NCBI GenBank assembly: GCA_963823515.1
Contig: CAWGMB010000002.1
Location: 310,001-374,000, forward strand
DNA length: 64,000 nucleotides
From: Miltoncostaea sp963823515
Lineage (GTDB): Bacteria > Actinomycetota > Thermoleophilia > Miltoncostaeales > Miltoncostaeaceae
Direction: 5' to 3'
Both the position numbers and the translations under genes were made by a program. Under the pieces are notes generated by a model. It saw only the letters and a program-made list of their open reading frames with translations, was not told the origin of the DNA and did not search any database. Below are positions 47,655 to 55,231 of the stretch, one piece after another; position 1 is the stretch's first letter; the number at the start of each line of letters is the position of its first letter.

Positions 47655-47684
47655 CGCGGCCGACCGGTCGGCCGCGTCAGGCGG
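47647..47684. terminator. 38-base perfect palindrome holding both copC and fliI stops
   Basis: The 19-base arms, starting CCGCCTGACGCGG, are exact reverse complements with no separate loop. The copC TGA (47652-47654) and the fliI TGA (47679-47677) occupy mirrored positions; each gene ends GCC TGA. Acts as a candidate bidirectional terminator. Confidence 0.75.
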
Positions 47685-49101
47685 GGACCACCTCGACGCC
47701 GGGCGGCAGGGGGTCGAACGCGCCGGTCATCGCGCCGGGCGCGCCGGCCACGACGGAGTCGTTGACCACCGGCCCGGACGAGCCGGCGAGGGCGAGCAGA
47801 CGACCCAGCGCCTCGTCGCGCGAATAGGGGTCGGTGGTGCCCTGGCGCAGGAACGCCTCGATGTCGTCCAGCTTGACCCGGGCCTCGTCGACGCGCGGGT
47901 CGGAGCCCGGGATGTAGGCGCCGATCGCGATCAGGTCCTCGGCGCGCTTGTGCGCGGCGAGCAGCCCGCGCAGGCGCCCGCCGGCCTCGAGGTGCTCGGG
48001 AGACAGGAGCTGCGGCGAGAGCCGCGACACCGACGACAGGACGTCGATCGCCGGGTAGTGGTGGCGATGGGCCAGCTCGCGCGAGAGCACGATGTGCCCG
48101 TCGAGGATCGAGCGCACCGCGTCGGCGACCGGCTCGTTCATGTCGTCGCCCTCCACCAGCACGGTGTAGAGCGCCGTGATCGAGCCGACCGGCGCGGTGC
48201 CCGCCCGCTCCAGGAGGCGGGGCAGGAGCTGGAAGACGCTGGGCGTGTAGCCGCGCGTCGCGGGGGGCTCCCCGATGGCGAGGCCCACCTCGCGCTGGGC
48301 GGTGGCCAGGCGCGTGACCGAGTCCATCATCAGAAGGACGTCGGCACCCTGGTCGCGGAAGAACTCGGCGATGGTGGTGGCGACGAAGGCGGCCTTGATG
48401 CGGACCAGGGCGGGCTGGTCGGAGGTGGCCACGACCACGACGCTGCGCGCCAGGCCCTCCGGTCCGAGGTCGTGCTCGATGAACTCGCGCACCTCGCGGC
48501 CGCGCTCGCCGACGAGGGCGATGACGTTGATGTCGGCGCTGGTGCCGCGGGCCATCATCCCCATGGTCGTGCTCTTTCCGACGCCCGAGCCGGCGAAGAT
48601 GCCCATCCGCTGACCGCGGCCGCAGGGCATCAGGGCGTCGATGGCACGGACGCCGAGCGGCAGAGGGGTGCGGATGGTCGGCCGCGCCAGCACGTCCGGG
48701 GGCGGCGCGTCGATGGCGCGCCGCGCCTCGATGGCCGGCGGGCCGAGCCCGTCGATGGGGCGGCCGAGCCCGTCGAGCACGCGGCCGAGCAGGCCGCGCC
48801 CCACGTCCACGCGCACGGCGTGGCCGGTGGCGATGACGGTCTGACCCGGGCCGACACCGGCGGCGTCGCCGAGCGGCATGAGGAGGGTGCGCCCCTCGCG
48901 GAAGCCGACGACCTCCGCCTGAAGGGGCGGCCGGCCACTGCGCACGCCGGGGACGAGGATCTCGCAGCGCTCTCCCACGCTGGCCTCCGGCCCGCGGCTC
49001 TCCACCACGAGTCCGATCAGCTCGGATACGCGCCCGTTGAGGCGGTAGGGGTCGAGGTGGCGCAGGCGCTCGCGCGCCGGCGTGAGGTCGACGGCGCTCA
49101 T
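47677..49101 (-). CDS. fliI: flagellum-specific export ATPase FliI
   Basis: 474 residues related to F1-beta. Motifs: RVLDGLGRPIDGLGPP, the P-loop GIFAGSGVGKSTTMGMMA, VALVGERGREVREFI, and LMMDSVTRLATAQREVGLAI. Hexameric ATPase that loads substrates at the export gate with FliH and FliJ. ATG 49101 overlaps the fliH stop. The 3' neighbour should be fliJ, but copC and other inserted genes follow. Confidence 0.95.
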   Translation of the reverse strand: MSAVDLTPARERLRHLDPYRLNGRVSELIGLVVESRGPEASVGERCEILVPGVRSGRPPLQAEVVGFREGRTLLMPLGDAAGVGPGQTVIATGHAVRVDVGRGLLGRVLDGLGRPIDGLGPPAIEARRAIDAPPPDVLARPTIRTPLPLGVRAIDALMPCGRGQRMGIFAGSGVGKSTTMGMMARGTSADINVIALVGERGREVREFIEHDLGPEGLARSVVVVATSDQPALVRIKAAFVATTIAEFFRDQGADVLLMMDSVTRLATAQREVGLAIGEPPATRGYTPSVFQLLPRLLERAGTAPVGSITALYTVLVEGDDMNEPVADAVRSILDGHIVLSRELAHRHHYPAIDVLSSVSRLSPQLLSPEHLEAGGRLRGLLAAHKRAEDLIAIGAYIPGSDPRVDEARVKLDDIEAFLRQGTTDPYSRDEALGRLLALAGSSGPVVNDSVVAGAPGAMTGAFDPLPPGVEVVPA

Positions 49102-49799
49102 TCCTGGGTCGACAGGAGCATGGTCTCGTCGGGCGGGGCCACGAGGGCCTCGAGCACGCGGGCGAGCTGGCTCTCGAAGGTCGCGTCCACGTCGCCGGCG
49201 CCCGTCTCCAACACGCAGGAGCCCGGCATGATCCGGGGGTCGTCCACGACCTCGAAGCGCGAGATCCCGCCCATCTCCTGGAGAATCGCCGGCGCCGCCT
49301 CGCGGCAGGCCGCGAGGTCGGAGGGGCTGACCCGTGCGACGAGCTGGGATCGGTCGGAAGCGCGGCGGATTGCCCCACGCAGCACGTCGGCCACGCGGTC
49401 GGGGTTGGCGGCGATTTCGGCGCGGACCAGGCGCGCGGCGACCTCGACGGCCAGGGCGGTCGCCTCGCGGACCGCCGACTCCTCCATCAGCTCCCGCTGC
49501 TCGGCGAGCCCGCGGGCGATCGCGCGCAGCGACGCGAGGGCGTCGGCGACCTCGGCCTCGGCCTCGGCGCGCCCCTGTGCGAAGCCCTCATCGCGGGCCG
49601 CCTCCCGCAGCGCGTCGATCTCCCCCATCGCCTGTGCCATCGCGGCCTCGGCGTCCTCACGGGCCCGGTCGATGATGCCCTCGGGCGTCGCCGGGTCGGC
49701 GCGGACGATGACGCGGGGCCGCAGCGGCACCGCGACGCTCTCCTCCGCCAGGCTCGCGCCGCGCAGGAGCGGGCTACGCGACAAGCTGGTCCTCGCCAC
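49098..49799 (-). CDS. fliH: flagellar assembly protein FliH
   Basis: 233 residues from GTG 49799, overlapping the fliG end by 26 bases. A variable start, a charged helical region with Ala/Glu-rich repeats (DEGFAQGRAEAEAEVADALA, a GxxxA-type pattern), then the conserved FliH/V-ATPase E-like C-domain: ATALAVEVAARLVRAEIAAN, ISRFEVVDDPRIMPGSCVLE and GDVDATFESQLARVLEAL. Negative regulator and membrane tether of FliI. Confidence 0.9.
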   Translation of the reverse strand: MARTSLSRSPLLRGASLAEESVAVPLRPRVIVRADPATPEGIIDRAREDAEAAMAQAMGEIDALREAARDEGFAQGRAEAEAEVADALASLRAIARGLAEQRELMEESAVREATALAVEVAARLVRAEIAANPDRVADVLRGAIRRASDRSQLVARVSPSDLAACREAAPAILQEMGGISRFEVVDDPRIMPGSCVLETGAGDVDATFESQLARVLEALVAPPDETMLLSTQE

Positions 49800-50781
49800 C
49801 GCGGACGATCACGATGGCGCCCGACTCCTCGAGGCGGCGGATGACGGCGACGACCTTCTGCTGCGCCTCCTCGACGTCCTTGACGCGCACGGGGCCCATG
49901 AACTCCAGCTCCTCGCGGATGTTCGTGGCGGCGCGCTCGGACATGTTGCGGAAGATCGCGTCCTGCACCTCGCCGCCGACGCCCTTGAGCGCCACGGTGA
50001 GCTCCTTGGTGTCCACCTCGCGCAGCACCTGCTGGATGTTGCGGTCGTCCAGCGTGATGATGTCCTCGAAGAGGAACATCATGCGGCGGACCTCGTCGGC
50101 CAGCTCCGGGTTCTGCTCCTCGAGGGTCTCGACGATGGTGCGCTCGGTGGTGCGGTCGACCTGGTTGAGCAGGTCCACCAGCGAGCGCAGGCCGCCGGCG
50201 GACGTGAAGTCCTGGGTGATGACGCTCGAGAGCTTGCGCTCGAGGACGCGCTCGATCTCGCGGATGACCTCCGGAGCGGTGCGGTCCATGAGGGCGATGC
50301 GCATGGCCACATCGGCCTGCACGTCGTCGGCGAGGGCGCTGACGACCTGCGCGGCGGTCTCCGACGGTAGATAGGCGAGGATCAACGCGATCGTCTGGGG
50401 ATGCTCGTTGGCGATCACGTTCAGGATCTGCGAGGCCTCGGTGCGGCGCAGGAACTCGAACGGGGTCACGTGGATCGCGCTCGACAGGCGTGACATGACC
50501 TCGTCGGCCTTGCCCTCCCCGAGCGCCTTCTGGAGGACCCCGCGGGCGTACTCGAGGCCGCCCTCGGAGATGTACTCCTGGGCGACCGCGACCTCGTAGA
50601 ACTCCTCCACCACCGACTGCTTGTGCTCGGGGGCGATGTGGCCCATGCCGGCGATCTCGAGCGTGAGCTCGTCGATCTCCTCCTGGCGCAGGTGCTTGAA
50701 GACCTCGGCGGAGGCGTCCTGCCCCAGGCTGACCAGCAGGATCGCCGCCTTCTCGCGACCGCTCATCGTGCCGGTCGCCAT
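49774..50781 (-). CDS. fliG: flagellar motor switch protein FliG
   Basis: 335 residues in three domains. SGREKAAILLVSLGQDASAE (FliF-binding N-domain), EHPQTIALILAYLPSETAAQ (middle, EHPQTxA motif), and the C-domain with MFLFEDIITLDDRNIQQVLR and charged torque helix residues (FRNMSERAATNIREELEFMG). ATG 50781 overlaps the fliF stop as TGATG. Confidence 0.97.
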   Translation of the reverse strand: MATGTMSGREKAAILLVSLGQDASAEVFKHLRQEEIDELTLEIAGMGHIAPEHKQSVVEEFYEVAVAQEYISEGGLEYARGVLQKALGEGKADEVMSRLSSAIHVTPFEFLRRTEASQILNVIANEHPQTIALILAYLPSETAAQVVSALADDVQADVAMRIALMDRTAPEVIREIERVLERKLSSVITQDFTSAGGLRSLVDLLNQVDRTTERTIVETLEEQNPELADEVRRMMFLFEDIITLDDRNIQQVLREVDTKELTVALKGVGGEVQDAIFRNMSERAATNIREELEFMGPVRVKDVEEAQQKVVAVIRRLEESGAIVIVRGGEDQLVA

Positions 50782-52358
50782 CAGCGCTCCACGAGCCAGC
50801 CGCGCAGCAACTGGGCGACGTCATCGGGCTTGCGCCGGGCGAGGTCCTCCATCTGGACCTCGATCGGGCTCTTGCGCTGACCCTCGAGCTGACGCACCGG
50901 ACCGCCGGAGGTGAGCTCGGAGACCGACACCGGGCCGCGCTTGAGCAGTTCCGGCAGCGCCTTCTCGAGCTCGGACTGGCGGCCCTTCAGCGACTTGCGG
51001 GCGAACATGGCCAGCAGGAGCAGCCCGATGATGGCGATGGCCGTCTTGGCGAGGGACATGATGTCCATGCCGCCGCCGGCGGCGGGCGGGTTCTTGGCGG
51101 CCTCCGCGGCGGCGGCGGCGGCGGTGACGGCGGTGCCGTCCTTCGCGAACGGGACCGACTCGATGCTGACCACCCCGTCGGGGATGGTGCTGTTGCCGAC
51201 CGCAGCCTCGACGCTCTTCTGGAGGGAGGCCACGACGGCCGTGGGGACGTCACTGCTCACCTGCACCGCGACCGACTGGCTGACCACCGCGCCGGGGGTC
51301 TTCTCGACCTGCGAGCGGATTCGGTCCACGCCGTTGCGGGTGCTCTCCGAGCCCTTCTTGTAGTCGGTGGAGCCGTTGCCGCCCGTGGTGGCGGGGAAGG
51401 TGCTGCCGGCCGGCGTGTTGGCCGAGGTGCCGGTGACGGCGCCGGACGCGCCGCCCGAGGACTTCAGCGTCTCGTTCGACTTCTCGGTCTCCAGCGGGAT
51501 CGCGCCGGACTCGTCGGGGTCGAAGGTCTCGGTGTCGGTGGTGACCTTGTCGAGGTCGAGCGTGGCGTGCACCTGCGTGACGGCCTTGCCCGGCCCGAGG
51601 GTGGCGGCGAGCATCGCGTCGAGACGGCTCTGGACGCTGCGCTCGTAGGCGGCCTCGATGGCCAGGCGCTCGTTCGCGACGCCGGCGCCCGAGGAGGCGC
51701 CGGCGCCTCCGCTCAGGATGTTGCCCTGCGAGTCGGTGATCGTGATGCCCTTGGCGTCGAGGCCCGGGACCGCGTTCGAGACGAGCTTGGTGATGCCCTC
51801 CACCTGGCCGGAGTCGAGGTCCTGGCCGGGCCTCATGGTGAGGACCACGGCGGCCGTGGTGGGCTTCTGGTCCTCGGTGAAGAGCTGCTCCTCGGGCATG
51901 GCGATCTTCACGGTGGCGGCGTCGATGGGGTCGAGCCGGCCGATGGCGCGCGAGAGCTCGCCCTCGGTGGCCCTGACGAGGTTGACCCGGTTGGTGAAGT
52001 CGGTGGCGCCGAGGTTGGACTTGTCGAAGATCTCATTGCCCACGACGGCGCCGCCGTCGAGGACGCCCGAGCTGGCAAGGTCGATCCGCGCCTTGTCGAC
52101 CTCGCTCGAGGGCACCTGGATCGTGCTGCCCCCGTCGGCGAGCTTGTAGCGGATGCCCAGGCCGTCGAGCTCCTTGGTGATGGCCGAGGCGTCGTTGGCG
52201 CTGCTGGTGGTGGCGAGCGTCGCGTACGAGTCGGACCCCGAGAGCCTCATTAGCAGGAAGATGCCCACGATGAAGATCAGAACCGCCCCGACGAGCAACC
52301 GCCGGCTCGGGCCGGTCAGGCCCTCCCAGAACCCCGTGACGTTTCCGAGGGCGCCCAT
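50781..52358 (-). CDS. fliF: flagellar MS-ring protein FliF
   Basis: 525 residues. The first membrane helix (LLVGAVLIFIVGIFLLMRLS) is followed by the ring-building domain (IRYKLADGGSTIQVPSSEVD), then QTTLQRALEGEL-type region LVRATEGELSRAIGRLDPID, the long periplasmic part with a Ser/Gly/Thr-rich insertion (about 315-355), the second helix (LAKTAIAIIGLLLLAMFA) and the C-terminal FliG-binding tail (RRKPDDVAQLLRGWLVE). Full length. Confidence 0.95.
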   Translation of the reverse strand: MGALGNVTGFWEGLTGPSRRLLVGAVLIFIVGIFLLMRLSGSDSYATLATTSSANDASAITKELDGLGIRYKLADGGSTIQVPSSEVDKARIDLASSGVLDGGAVVGNEIFDKSNLGATDFTNRVNLVRATEGELSRAIGRLDPIDAATVKIAMPEEQLFTEDQKPTTAAVVLTMRPGQDLDSGQVEGITKLVSNAVPGLDAKGITITDSQGNILSGGAGASSGAGVANERLAIEAAYERSVQSRLDAMLAATLGPGKAVTQVHATLDLDKVTTDTETFDPDESGAIPLETEKSNETLKSSGGASGAVTGTSANTPAGSTFPATTGGNGSTDYKKGSESTRNGVDRIRSQVEKTPGAVVSQSVAVQVSSDVPTAVVASLQKSVEAAVGNSTIPDGVVSIESVPFAKDGTAVTAAAAAAEAAKNPPAAGGGMDIMSLAKTAIAIIGLLLLAMFARKSLKGRQSELEKALPELLKRGPVSVSELTSGGPVRQLEGQRKSPIEVQMEDLARRKPDDVAQLLRGWLVER

Positions 52359-52523
52359 CTAGCGCACCGGCCCCGAGGTCGGTCGATGATCCCGCCGCGA
52401 AGGCCCCGCGGGGCAAGGGCGCACGCAGACCCCGCCCCGGTTGCCGTGGGGTCGGCCGAGGGCACGGCATCCGCGCCGGCCCGCAACGAGCGGGAGCGCG
52501 ACATGATCATCGGGGCGGACCAC

Positions 52524-52850
52524 CTAGACCTGCATCCTGCTGATCTCCTGCCACGCCTCGATCATCTTGTTGCGCACCTGCACCGCGGTGTTGAAGGCGA
52601 GGTCCGCCTGCTCGACGGCCACGAGGGCCACGGTGGGGTCGGTGAGGCCGCCGGTGGCGGCCTGCTCAGAGAGCCGCTCCGAGCCGATGAGCTGGTCGTT
52701 CAGGCCCGAGACGGCGCCGGAGAGCATGTCGGCGAACCCGCCGGACGCCGGGGCGGCCGGCGCTCCGGGCCCCGCGCCGATGCCGTCGGCGCCGGAGATC
52801 GGCCCGAAGGGCATCGCGCCGAGCGACTGGATCGGGGGGAGCGGGGTCAC
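52524..52850 (-). CDS. fliE: flagellar hook-basal body protein FliE
   Basis: 108 residues: a Pro/Gly/Ala-rich start and the FliE core (GFADMLSGAVSGLNDQLIGS, TVALVAVEQADLAFNTAVQV, RNKMIEAWQEISRMQV). Links the MS ring to the rod. GTG 52850 overlaps the flgC stop (GTGA). A 165-base gap separates it from fliF. Confidence 0.94.
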   Translation of the reverse strand: MTPLPPIQSLGAMPFGPISGADGIGAGPGAPAAPASGGFADMLSGAVSGLNDQLIGSERLSEQAATGGLTDPTVALVAVEQADLAFNTAVQVRNKMIEAWQEISRMQV

Positions 52851-53296
52851 GAGATGAGCCGCAGCGAGTCGCGGGCCATCGACTTGGTGGCCTCGAAGGC
52901 GGTGACGTTGGCCTGGAAGGCACGCGTGGCGGCGACCATGTCGGTCATCTCGGTCACGGCGTCGACGTTCGGCCGGGTGACGTAGCCCTTGGCGTCGGCC
53001 TCGGGGTGGCCCGGCTCGTAGACCCGGCGCAGCGGCGCCGTGTCCTCGACGATGCCGGTGACCGCGACCCCGTGGAGGTCCGCGGCACCCTCCGTGCTCG
53101 CGATGCCGGCCGGGCGCGGCAGGGCGAACTGCGCGCCGCCGGGGGCCGGGGCCATCGTGACGGCCTTGCGGCGGTAGGCGTCTCCGACACCGTTGGTGCT
53201 GTCGGCGTTGGCCAGGTTGTTGGCGATCACATCCATGCGGAGGCGCTCGGCCGCGAGGCCGGTGGCGCTGATTCCGAGCGCGGCGTACATGCCCAT
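52847..53296 (-). CDS. flgC: flagellar rod protein FlgC
   Basis: 149 residues: ALGISATGLAAERLRMDVIA and NNLANADSTNGVGDAYRRKA at the N-terminus, PNVDAVTEMTDMVAATRAFQ and NVTAFEATKSMARDSLRLIS at the C-terminus, the terminal coiled-coil halves typical of proximal rod proteins. Follows flgB by 34 bases. Confidence 0.95.
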   Translation of the reverse strand: MGMYAALGISATGLAAERLRMDVIANNLANADSTNGVGDAYRRKAVTMAPAPGGAQFALPRPAGIASTEGAADLHGVAVTGIVEDTAPLRRVYEPGHPEADAKGYVTRPNVDAVTEMTDMVAATRAFQANVTAFEATKSMARDSLRLIS

Positions 53297-53330
53297 CAGT
53301 GAGCTCCTCGCCGTAGGCGGTTGGACAGGG

Positions 53331-53741
53331 TCAACGGCCCATGATGGCCGTGCGGAACTGCGCGAAACGCTTGTCGAGCAGGGCGATGACGGTCTGGTGG
53401 GCGAGAGTGTTCGCCGACAGCTGCGCCATCTCGTCGTCGGGGTCGACGTTGCTGCCGTCGACCCGCATCGTGGTCGTGTTGACAGAGCCCACCGAGGGAC
53501 CGAGGTCGTCGATCGCCCGGCCCTGGTCGTCGAACGCGGGCAGGGCGCCCTCGCCCCCGCGGTGCATGCGCGAGCGGTCGCTCTCGACGGCGTCGGCGAG
53601 GGCCGACTCGAACGAGACGTCGATCCGCTTGTAGCCGGGCGTCTCGGCGTTCGCGATGTTGTTCGCGAGCGCGGTGTTGCGGGCGTTGAGACCTCGCAGC
53701 GACGCTGTCAGCACCCCGGTCGTGAGGTCGTCCGGGAACAT
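53331..53741 (-). CDS. flgB: flagellar rod protein FlgB
   Basis: 136 residues from ATG 53741, which overlaps the HDOD-gene stop as TGATG; the longer frame upstream is antisense-free but runs inside that gene and is rejected. Motifs: ASLRGLNARNTALANNIANA, ETPGYKRIDVSFESAL, and the C-terminal DDEMAQLSANTLAHQTVIAL. First gene of the flgB-flgC-fliE block. Confidence 0.93.
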   Translation of the reverse strand: MFPDDLTTGVLTASLRGLNARNTALANNIANAETPGYKRIDVSFESALADAVESDRSRMHRGGEGALPAFDDQGRAIDDLGPSVGSVNTTTMRVDGSNVDPDDEMAQLSANTLAHQTVIALLDKRFAQFRTAIMGR

Positions 53742-54601
53742 CAGGCCGTGCCCATGGGATCCGTGGAGACGAGCGGGCTGATGTCGTCCATCAGATGCAT
53801 CAGTCGCTCGGACGAGATGCCGAGCACCTCGAGCGAGTGGGGGTCCATGCCGTACATCAGGCCGTCGGTCCCGAGGCCGATGCCGAGCATCATGCACGCG
53901 GCGTCCGCGAGGTGGACGCAATGGGCGAGAGCCGGCTTGATCGTGGCGTCGCTCGGGCCGTGGTGGAAGCGGATCGCCTCCTCCAGCTCGGGCGGGAAGC
54001 TCCACGACGCGGCGATCTGCGCTCCGAGCTCGGCGTGGTCGAACCCGAGCAGCTCGGACTCGACCTCATGGAACGGCATGCGACGCTCCTGGGCGATCCG
54101 GGTGACCTCGTCGAAGGCGTTCTCCATGTAGCTGGAGAGGATCGTCTTGCCGATGTCGTGCAGCAGGCCGGCGACGAAGGCCTCCTCGACCGGGGCCAGC
54201 TGCACCTCGACCGCCAGGCGGCGTGCGGTGAAGGCGACCGAGATCGAGTGGCGCCAGAGCTCGCCCTGCTGAAGCCCGTAGCCCGGCAGGCCGCCGCCGA
54301 GGAGCCGCGCCGTGTGGCTGGAGATCGCGAGGCTCTTGATGGCGGAGAAGCCGAGCATCACGACCGCCTCGGTGATCGTGGTCACCTGACGGGCGTGGCC
54401 GTAGAAGGACGAGTTCGCCAGCTTCAGGATGTTGGCCGTGAGGCTCTGGTCGCGCAGGACGACCTGCGAGAGCTGCCCGACGGTCATGTCCTGGTCGTCG
54501 CAGGCGGAGATCACCTCCGAGATGCTCGACGGCATCGCGGGGAGCTCGGCCACCGCGGCGGCGACCTCCGGGGCGGTGAGGCGTGTGATCAGGGCAGCCA
54601 T
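53741..54601 (-). CDS. HDOD-domain protein
   Basis: 286 residues from ATG 54601, with GGAGA 6 bases upstream. The HDOD domain (about 10-205) shows LPAMPSSISEVISACDDQDM, DQSLTANILKLANSSFYG, EAVVMLGFSAIKSLAIS and the retained GLLHDIGKTILSS; a second helical part holds LLGFDHAELGAQIAASWSFP and EAIRFHHGPSD. HDOD proteins act in signalling without a conserved enzyme activity, often near chemotaxis and motility genes. It leads into flgB with overlapping codons, so it belongs to the rod-gene operon. Confidence 0.9.
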   Translation of the reverse strand: MAALITRLTAPEVAAAVAELPAMPSSISEVISACDDQDMTVGQLSQVVLRDQSLTANILKLANSSFYGHARQVTTITEAVVMLGFSAIKSLAISSHTARLLGGGLPGYGLQQGELWRHSISVAFTARRLAVEVQLAPVEEAFVAGLLHDIGKTILSSYMENAFDEVTRIAQERRMPFHEVESELLGFDHAELGAQIAASWSFPPELEEAIRFHHGPSDATIKPALAHCVHLADAACMMLGIGLGTDGLMYGMDPHSLEVLGISSERLMHLMDDISPLVSTDPMGTA

Positions 54602-54630
54602 TGGTTCTCCGGTTCGGCGGTCGAAGCCGG

Positions 54631-55023
54631 CTAGGCCAGCGCGGGCGTGTGGGAGCTCGGGAGCGACTCGGCCCGGCGCTCCTCGCAGAGCGCGGTCCAC
54701 GCCTCGCAGAGCACCTGCATGTCGGCGATGACCTCGCGCAGCGTGGGCGAGTTGACCACGTCGGGGTCGAGGCGCCGCAGCACGTACTCGTAGATGGCGC
54801 CGAGGTGGCGCGTGATGGAGCCTGCGGCCGGGTTGAGACCCCGGTCGAGCTCCTCGACGATCGCGCGCACGCGGCCGATGAGGCCGGCGGCGGTGGCGCG
54901 GTCGCCGCGCACGAGGGCCTCGTCGGCCTCGTTGCCGAAGCGGATCGCGCCCTCGAAGAGCATGAGGACGAGGTCCTCGGGGGAGGCGGACTGAACCTGC
55001 TCGAGAGACGGAGTGCTGTGCAT
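54631..55023 (-). CDS. FliS-family flagellar protein (second copy)
   Basis: 130 residues: SASPEDLVLMLFEGAIRFGN, RATAAGLIGRVRAIVEELDR and HLGAIYEYVLRRLDPDVVNS align with FliS, the flagellin export chaperone, but the N-terminal Tyr-rich lid seen in the copy at 58,507 (LRQYTN) is missing. It starts the fliS-like-HDOD-flgB run. A role other than flagellin binding, such as an early-gene regulator, is possible. Confidence 0.8.
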   Translation of the reverse strand: MHSTPSLEQVQSASPEDLVLMLFEGAIRFGNEADEALVRGDRATAAGLIGRVRAIVEELDRGLNPAAGSITRHLGAIYEYVLRRLDPDVVNSPTLREVIADMQVLCEAWTALCEERRAESLPSSHTPALA

Positions 55024-55187
55024 CCTGGGGAGACCTCACGGTCGAGATGGATGGTCACGCGGGGTTCCGTCCCCTATTCGCCGGCGTAGGTCCCTGCCGA
55101 CTCCCCGTATGTCTCGACTGGTGGCCGCCGTTCCTTGAGCCCGGTGCCCACCCTTCTCCACGTCGCCCTTCGACCGCCCCGCCCGAG

Positions 55188-55223
55188 CGGCGGCGGACCG
55201 CCCCGCGGGACGGTCCGCCGCCG
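55188..55223 (-). terminator. 13-bp perfect hairpin after glgP
   Basis: CGGCGGCGGACCG and its exact reverse complement around a 10-base loop, 8 bases past the glgP stop. No T tract. It separates glgP from the fliS-like run downstream. Confidence 0.65.
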
Positions 55224-55231
55224 GGGTCAGG

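Noticed and set aside
55112..55138. TCAA upstream of the fliS-like gene as a sigma-28 promoter
   Set aside because: The -35 is present, but the bases at the -10 position read AGTCGAGA, which does not fit.
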